In this document: positions 60,643 to 64,000 of the stretch, piece by piece | How the letters are laid out: each line of letters opens with the position of its first letter | Position numbering within the stretch: the stretch's first letter is position 1 | Assembly: GCA_964444305.1 (NCBI GenBank) | Contig: CAYUGQ010000001.1 | Coordinates: 1 to 64,000, forward strand | Origin: JAKFFN01 sp964444305 | GTDB lineage: Bacteria; Sumerlaeota; Sumerlaeia; Sumerlaeales; Sumerlaeaceae | DNA: 64,000 nucleotides | Reading direction: 5' to 3' | The notes under the pieces: model-generated | What the model was told of the DNA's origin: nothing | The model's input: only the letters and a program-made list of their open reading frames with translations | Databases searched by the model: none | Translations under genes and position numbers: made by a program

Positions 60643-62175
60643 ATGATTCTGATACTTGATTTCGGCTCCCAGTACACTCAGCTCATCGCACGGAAAATCC
60701 GTTCCTTTAAAGTTTACTGCCAGATAGTCCCTTTTAATACCCCGCTTGAGGAGTTAAAGGCGCTGAATCCCGATGGCATCATCTTTTCCGGCGGCCCGGC
60801 CTCGGTCTCGGCGGAAGGGGCGCCCAAGGTGGATCCGGCTATATTGGAGCTGGGTATGCCGGTGCTTGGCATTTGCTATGGGATGCAGCTTCTGGTGCAT
60901 CTGCTGGGAGGAGACGTTCGTGCTCAACAGCACAGCGAATATGGCCGCGCGACCATTGATCTGAAGGGCGAAGACCCCATTTTGATCGATGTGCCAAACC
61001 CGGATGTTGTATGGATGAGCCACATGGACGCCGCCGTGAAACTGCCGGAGGAATGGCAGACGCTGGCTCGTACGGAGGGTTGTGAGCAGGTGATCGTGCG
61101 TCATGCGTCGCGGCCGCTATATGGTTTGCAGTTTCATCCTGAGGTGCATCATACGCCCAACGGCACCCAGATTTTGCACAACTTTGTTTTCGAGATTTGC
61201 CAGGCGCGCCCTGACTGGAAAATGGAAGATTTTATTGATAAAACCGTGGCGGAGGTGCGGGCTCAGCTTGATGCCAAGCCTGGCAGCCGTGTGATTTGTG
61301 CGGTTTCCGGTGGGGTTGACAGCACGGTTCTGGCTGCGCTACTTTATCGCGCCGTCGGGGATCGGTTTGTGCCGGTGTTTGTGGATAATGGTTTGTTGCG
61401 TGCTGGCGAGGCTGAGGCTGTGGAGCGAAATTTCCGGGAGCACCTGGACATTCACATCGAGGCAGTTGACGCGCGCGACCTGTTTCTGGATGCCCTGAAG
61501 GACGTGACTGATCCGGAGCAGAAGCGGAAAATCATCGGGAAGCTGTTTATCGATGTGTTTTATCGCACGTTGAAACCGGGGGATTTTCTGGCCCAGGGGA
61601 CGCTGTATCCGGACGTGATTGAAAGCGTTAGCCTGAAAGGGCCAAGCGCTGTCATTAAGACGCACCATAACCGCGTGAGCGAGGTGCTGGCATTGATGGA
61701 ACAGGGTCTGGTCATTGAGCCCCTGCGGGAACTGTTTAAGGATGAGGTCCGGGTGCTGGGGGCCCAGCTTGGAATCCCGGACGATATGCTGTGGCGTCAG
61801 CCTTTCCCCGGACCTGGTCTGGCTGTGCGGGTGCTGGGTGAGATCACCGCGGAGCGTCTGGATATCCTGAAGCGGGCCGACAAAATCGTCTTGGACGAAA
61901 TGAAAGCTGCGGGGGTGTACCGAACCCTGTGGCAGAGCTTCGCCGTTCTGCTCCCCGTGAAAGCTGTCGGTGTGATGGGCGACACCCGCACTTATGCTAA
62001 TGTCATCGCTATCCGCGCCGTTGAAAGCGTTGATGCCATGACGGCTGATTTCGCCCGCCTGCCCTGGGATATCCTCGGCCGCATCTCTACGCGAATTATC
62101 AATGAAGTTGCAGGCGTAAACCGTGTGACATATGACATCAGCAGCAAACCCCCCGCTACTATTGAGTGGGAGTAG
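60643..62175 (+). CDS. guaA: GMP synthase (glutamine-hydrolysing)
   Basis: 510 residues (E. coli 525). The glutamine-amidotransferase domain (1-190) has nucleophile C78 in 'VLGICYGMQ' and H165/E167 in 'LQFHPEVHHTP'. The ATP-pyrophosphatase domain has the PP-loop 'CAVSGGVDSTVLA', and the C-terminal dimerisation domain ends 'NRVTYDISSKPPATIEWE', the standard GuaA terminus. It converts XMP to GMP using ATP and glutamine. guaB is not adjacent. No clear ribosome-binding site is seen at the ATG. Confidence 0.98.
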   Translation: MILILDFGSQYTQLIARKIRSFKVYCQIVPFNTPLEELKALNPDGIIFSGGPASVSAEGAPKVDPAILELGMPVLGICYGMQLLVHLLGGDVRAQQHSEYGRATIDLKGEDPILIDVPNPDVVWMSHMDAAVKLPEEWQTLARTEGCEQVIVRHASRPLYGLQFHPEVHHTPNGTQILHNFVFEICQARPDWKMEDFIDKTVAEVRAQLDAKPGSRVICAVSGGVDSTVLAALLYRAVGDRFVPVFVDNGLLRAGEAEAVERNFREHLDIHIEAVDARDLFLDALKDVTDPEQKRKIIGKLFIDVFYRTLKPGDFLAQGTLYPDVIESVSLKGPSAVIKTHHNRVSEVLALMEQGLVIEPLRELFKDEVRVLGAQLGIPDDMLWRQPFPGPGLAVRVLGEITAERLDILKRADKIVLDEMKAAGVYRTLWQSFAVLLPVKAVGVMGDTRTYANVIAIRAVESVDAMTADFARLPWDILGRISTRIINEVAGVNRVTYDISSKPPATIEWE

Positions 62176-62343
62176 GATACCTCGCAGCGGTGATAATGTG
62201 ATTGCCTGACTGGATTGGCCAACTTCTTGTTTAAACGACGTTGTGGTCGTGTGCCCTTTGCAAAATCCGATTTTTCTAAGGCCCTTGTTGATAACTCAAA
62301 CTGCGACTGCTTCTAATATCAATTCTTTCAAGGAGATATCGTC

Positions 62344-63048
62344 ATGACTAAAAGGACGCTGGGTCGTTCCGGGCTTCAGATAAAGCCGCTGGTGTTCGGG
62401 GGGAATGTCTTTGGCTGGACTGCTGATGAAAGCCGTTCTTTNNNNNNNNNNNNNNNNNNNNNNNNNNNNNNNNNNNNNNNNNNNNNNNNNNNNNNNNNNN
62501 NNNNNNNNNNNNNNNNNNNNNNNNNNNNNNNNNNNNNNNNNGGGAAAGTGCGTGCGCTGGGGGCTTCCAATTATTCTGCGGAGCGTTTGCGGGAGGCGCT
62601 GAAGATTTCGAAGGACAAGGGGATTGCCCGTTATGAGGTGATGCAGCCTCTTTATAACCTGCACGACCGGGAAGATTTTGAGTCGGGTCTGGCAGCGCTG
62701 GCACAGGAAGAAGAAATTGGTGTGGTGAATTACTTCGCCCTGGCAAGCGGGTTTTTAACGGGTAAGTATCGGTCGGTTGAGGATCTGGAAGGCAGTGCCC
62801 GGGCAGATTTTCTTAAGAAGTATTTCAGCGACCGTGGCAAGAAGCTGTTGCAGGAATTGCTGGCGGTTTCCGATGAGCTTTCTGTTCGTCCTTCGCAGGT
62901 GTCTCTGGCCTGGTTGCTTACAAGGCCCGGCGTGACAGCACCTATTGCCAGCGCTACGAGCCTGGAGCAACTTGACGAGATTCTGGAGGCGGTTAATATC
63001 AAGCTGCCAGAGGCGCAACTGGCCCGGCTGGACGAAGCCAGCCGCTAG
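62344..63048 (+). CDS. Aldo/keto reductase interrupted by assembly gap
   Basis: AAGGAGAT precedes the ATG. The N-terminal 32 residues ('MTKRTLGRSGLQIKPLVFGGNVFGWTADES') and the C-terminal 168 ('GKVRALGASNYSAERL...' to 'AQLARLDEASR') both fit the aldo/keto-reductase barrel. 'TRPGVTAPIASATSLEQLDEILEAV' is the cofactor phosphate-binding end. Between them are 100 N. Members are about 310-330 residues, so roughly 110 residues, including the catalytic Asp, Tyr and Lys, are unseen, and the true gap should be about 330 bases, not 100. That the frame reads through is chance. Treat the two ends as one gene with an unread middle. Confidence 0.85.
   Translation: MTKRTLGRSGLQIKPLVFGGNVFGWTADESRSXXXXXXXXXXXXXXXXXXXXXXXXXXXXXXXXXXGKVRALGASNYSAERLREALKISKDKGIARYEVMQPLYNLHDREDFESGLAALAQEEEIGVVNYFALASGFLTGKYRSVEDLEGSARADFLKKYFSDRGKKLLQELLAVSDELSVRPSQVSLAWLLTRPGVTAPIASATSLEQLDEILEAVNIKLPEAQLARLDEASR
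62442..62541. other. Assembly gap of 100 N
   Basis: Exactly 100 N, the conventional placeholder for a scaffold join of unknown length. It lies inside the aldo/keto-reductase gene, whose two ends are consistent with each other, so the join is probably correct in order and orientation. Confidence 0.98.
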
Positions 63049-63057
63049 ATTCCCGGT

Positions 63058-64000
63058 TTATTCCGGCGCTGGCGGGGTGGGGGCCAGCGTCGGCACGGGG
63101 GTTACAACTGTGCCCGGGGGAGGGGGCTGTGGGGGCGCGGCAGTGTAAATACTGATAAGGCGCTCCAGGGTCTGCATGTTTTGCGGGTCGGTCTCATTGG
63201 GCAGGGATTGAACGAAAAACTCAATGTTTTGACGGTCGAGGGCCATTGCCATGATCAGGTGCTGGCGGGTGCGTGCGTCGTCTGAGTTTTGATAAAGGCT
63301 GCGCAAGGTTTCTGAGATGGCATTGACTTCACTAGGCGGCACGACATCAGGTGCTCCCTGACCCATGCGGAGGAGGGTTTCCGCGGCGTGAATCCTTACG
63401 CGGTCGAGCTCGCCCGGGCCATTCATCACCTGGCGAAGACCGGCGGCGGCTGGTTCCGTGGCAAGATCGCCCATCAGGCTCTGGGCCGCTATTTTCACGT
63501 CTTCATCTTCGGTCTTTGTATAGATGTCAGAGACGGTGCGGAAAATTTCGTCAGCCATTTCCTCGGTCGCGTCCAAACCTTCCATGGCTTCAATAAGCGC
63601 CATCTGGGCTTCGGGGTCGTCTTCGGAGGAGAGCAAGTCCAGGACATTGCGGACCGATTCGCGGCTGTCGATAGCGCCAAGTTCTTCAGCGATTTCGGCG
63701 CGTTTTTCGGGGTCGGTTTCATTGCGATACATATTGGTGAGGTCGGCAATCTGGCGCCGTTCTTCTTCAGAGAGGTTTTGGTCCACTTCAGCTTCTGATC
63801 CGGGGCCGATGGGAGACTGACCCGCCCCGCGAGTGGCCGGGGTGACCTCCAGTGACGCTGCGCCGGGGCTGCGACGGGTAATGCGCTGGGCGCGCTGCTG
63901 AGATGAACTGTCGCTGGATGATTCAATGCTGCTGATGCGAGCGCTGCCGCCGCGTCTGTTTTCCCCTGCGTCATCGGAACCTATGATTGCTTCTTCTGTG
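63058..64000 (-). CDS. Partial HEAT-repeat-like protein with Ser/Arg-rich region (5' end outside window)
   Basis: The frame is open to the window edge; GTG at 63786 is only an internal candidate start, so the gene is taken as continuing. The part before 63786 reads as a Ser-, Arg- and Gly-rich low-complexity stretch (about 70 residues, including runs of Ser). The rest has helical repeats ('DPEKRAEIAEELGAIDSRESVRNVLDLLSSEDDPEAQMALIEAMEGL') that look like HEAT or armadillo-type units and ends in a Pro/Thr-rich tail ('PPQPPPPGTVVTPVPTLAPTPPAPE'). No enzyme motif is visible. A scaffolding role is the usual inference for such repeats. It converges on the aldo/keto reductase with a 9-base gap. Confidence 0.75.
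   Translation of the reverse strand, partial: TEEAIIGSDDAGENRRGGSARISSIESSSDSSSQQRAQRITRRSPGAASLEVTPATRGAGQSPIGPGSEAEVDQNLSEEERRQIADLTNMYRNETDPEKRAEIAEELGAIDSRESVRNVLDLLSSEDDPEAQMALIEAMEGLDATEEMADEIFRTVSDIYTKTEDEDVKIAAQSLMGDLATEPAAAGLRQVMNGPGELDRVRIHAAETLLRMGQGAPDVVPPSEVNAISETLRSLYQNSDDARTRQHLIMAMALDRQNIEFFVQSLPNETDPQNMQTLERLISIYTAAPPQPPPPGTVVTPVPTLAPTPPAPE

Overview
The window is 64 kb of bacterial chromosome, probably from a Gram-negative organism. It carries lipoprotein- and periplasm-type exported enzymes, a prepilin-like protein, a B-subunit-type succinate dehydrogenase anchor, FepD/BtuC- and Dpp-type importers, a 2-oxoglutarate dehydrogenase pair and three essential information or purine genes (argS, pheT, guaA). 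A run of exactly 100 N at 62442-62541 marks a scaffold gap, so this is likely a draft or metagenome assembly. The Hsp70-kinase fusion, receptor Ser/Thr kinase, formylglycine-generating enzyme, golvesin-like domains and DUF4380 protein fit poorly sampled phyla of the Planctomycetes/Sumerlaeota/Hydrogenedentes kind. That placement is inference only. I see no tRNA, rRNA, CRISPR array or insertion sequence.

Left part (1-20.5 kb): the end of an RCK_C protein, a response regulator with an unusual C-terminal domain, a secreted amidase, an Atg22-like MFS protein, a pseudopilin, an aminotransferase with a FecCD permease, overlapping sucA-sucB, a dolichol-phosphate-mannose-synthase-like enzyme, a membrane TPR protein and a complete tightly coupled peptide ABC importer (binding protein, two permeases, two ATPases).

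Middle (20.5-39.8 kb): RtcB, ArgS, two tandem sugar ABC permeases with no ATPase, a PIB-4-type metal ATPase with added HMA domains, a Gfo/Idh/MocA oxidoreductase, PheT, a one-cysteine thioredoxin-like protein next to a thioredoxin-reductase-like flavoprotein, a flippase with a DUF4380 protein, and a 1187-residue fusion of an Hsp70 (DnaK) ATPase to a complete Ser/Thr protein kinase. That fusion is the most striking single gene here.

At 39.8-40.4 kb there is a 658-base gene-poor stretch where the base skew flips. To its left the + strand is C-rich regardless of gene direction; to its right it is G-rich regardless of gene direction. This is the pattern expected at a replication origin, although I see no canonical DnaA box cluster.

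Right part (40.4-64 kb): a small unknown gene, a secreted glycosidase-like protein with the same C-terminal domain as the amidase, a receptor kinase with a dCACHE-like sensor, and a co-directional set of alpha/beta hydrolase, dipeptide epimerase, GH3 acyl-adenylase and DedA-PAP2-LssY protein that may be an undescribed amino-acid-conjugate pathway. A glycan set follows (methyltransferase, flippase, glycosyltransferase, epimerase), then SdhC, an FtsL-like protein, an exported formylglycine-generating enzyme, a sugar kinase, a TrmH methyltransferase, GuaA, an aldo/keto reductase broken by the assembly gap, and a partial HEAT-like protein running off the end.
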